A stretch of DNA of 12,734 nucleotides, from NCBI GenBank assembly GCA_964629225.1, contig CAZVQC010000033.1, forward strand, positions 1 to 12,734. The letters run 5' to 3'. Source of the DNA: RUG14199 sp964629225 (GTDB lineage Bacteria > Bacillota > Clostridia > Oscillospirales > CAG-272). The notes beneath the pieces are model-generated. The model was not told where the DNA came from, made no database searches, and saw only the letters and a program-made list of their open reading frames with translations. The translations under genes and the position numbers were made by a program. Below are positions 12,725-12,734 of this stretch, piece by piece (positions within the stretch are counted from its first letter, which is position 1; the number at the start of each line of letters is the position of its first letter).

Positions 12725-12734
12725 AAACTTTGGA

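Overview
The window looks like a scaffold from an uncultured Gram-positive anaerobe of the Clostridia (Bacillota), probably a gut or other fibre-degrading lineage. The grounds are inference from strong GGAGG-type ribosome binding sites, consensus TTGACA/TATAAT promoters, the gene order rpsF-ssb-rpsR, a zinc-type (Cys-rich) S18, a secreted protein with dockerin repeats, and a sugar-acid/glycoside-hydrolase cluster. A run of exactly 100 N near the right end marks a scaffold gap, so this is probably a draft or metagenome assembly.

Layout. (1) Positions 1-119 hold the end of a dispersed intergenic repeat. (2) Positions 222-5952 hold a co-directional carbohydrate cluster: short-chain dehydrogenase, HpcH/HpaI-type pyruvate aldolase, aldo/keto reductase, Gfo/Idh/MocA oxidoreductase and, after a strong intrinsic terminator, a cytoplasmic GH31 alpha-glycosidase. 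(3) Positions 5953-6535 are a gene-free convergent region packed with repeat modules and two opposed terminators. (4) Positions 6536-9037 (minus strand) encode a secreted protein with two dockerin-type repeats at its N terminus and a nucleoside-hydrolase fold at its C terminus. (5) Positions 9038-9738 are a divergent intergenic region with a second full copy of the composite repeat, inverted relative to the first. (6) Positions 9739-10770 encode glyceraldehyde-3-phosphate dehydrogenase, followed by a duplicated terminator. (7) Positions 11110-12430 hold the rpsF-ssb-rpsR operon with a perfect promoter and a structured leader. (8) From 12441 there is a roughly 70-bp tandem array of the same hairpin module, interrupted by the assembly gap.

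How the genes fit together. GH31 could release sugars inside the cell, the Gfo/Idh, SDR and AKR enzymes could oxidise or reduce sugar derivatives, and the aldolase could split a 2-keto-3-deoxy acid to pyruvate plus an aldehyde, which the AKR might reduce. No transporter, kinase, dehydratase or regulator lies in the window, so the substrate is not determined. gap and the ribosomal operon are housekeeping.

The most unusual content is not coding. It is a modular family of intergenic elements made of near-perfect hairpins whose two arms vary together between copies. Two full composite copies (about 350-400 bp) lie in opposite orientation on either side of the dockerin/nucleoside-hydrolase gene.
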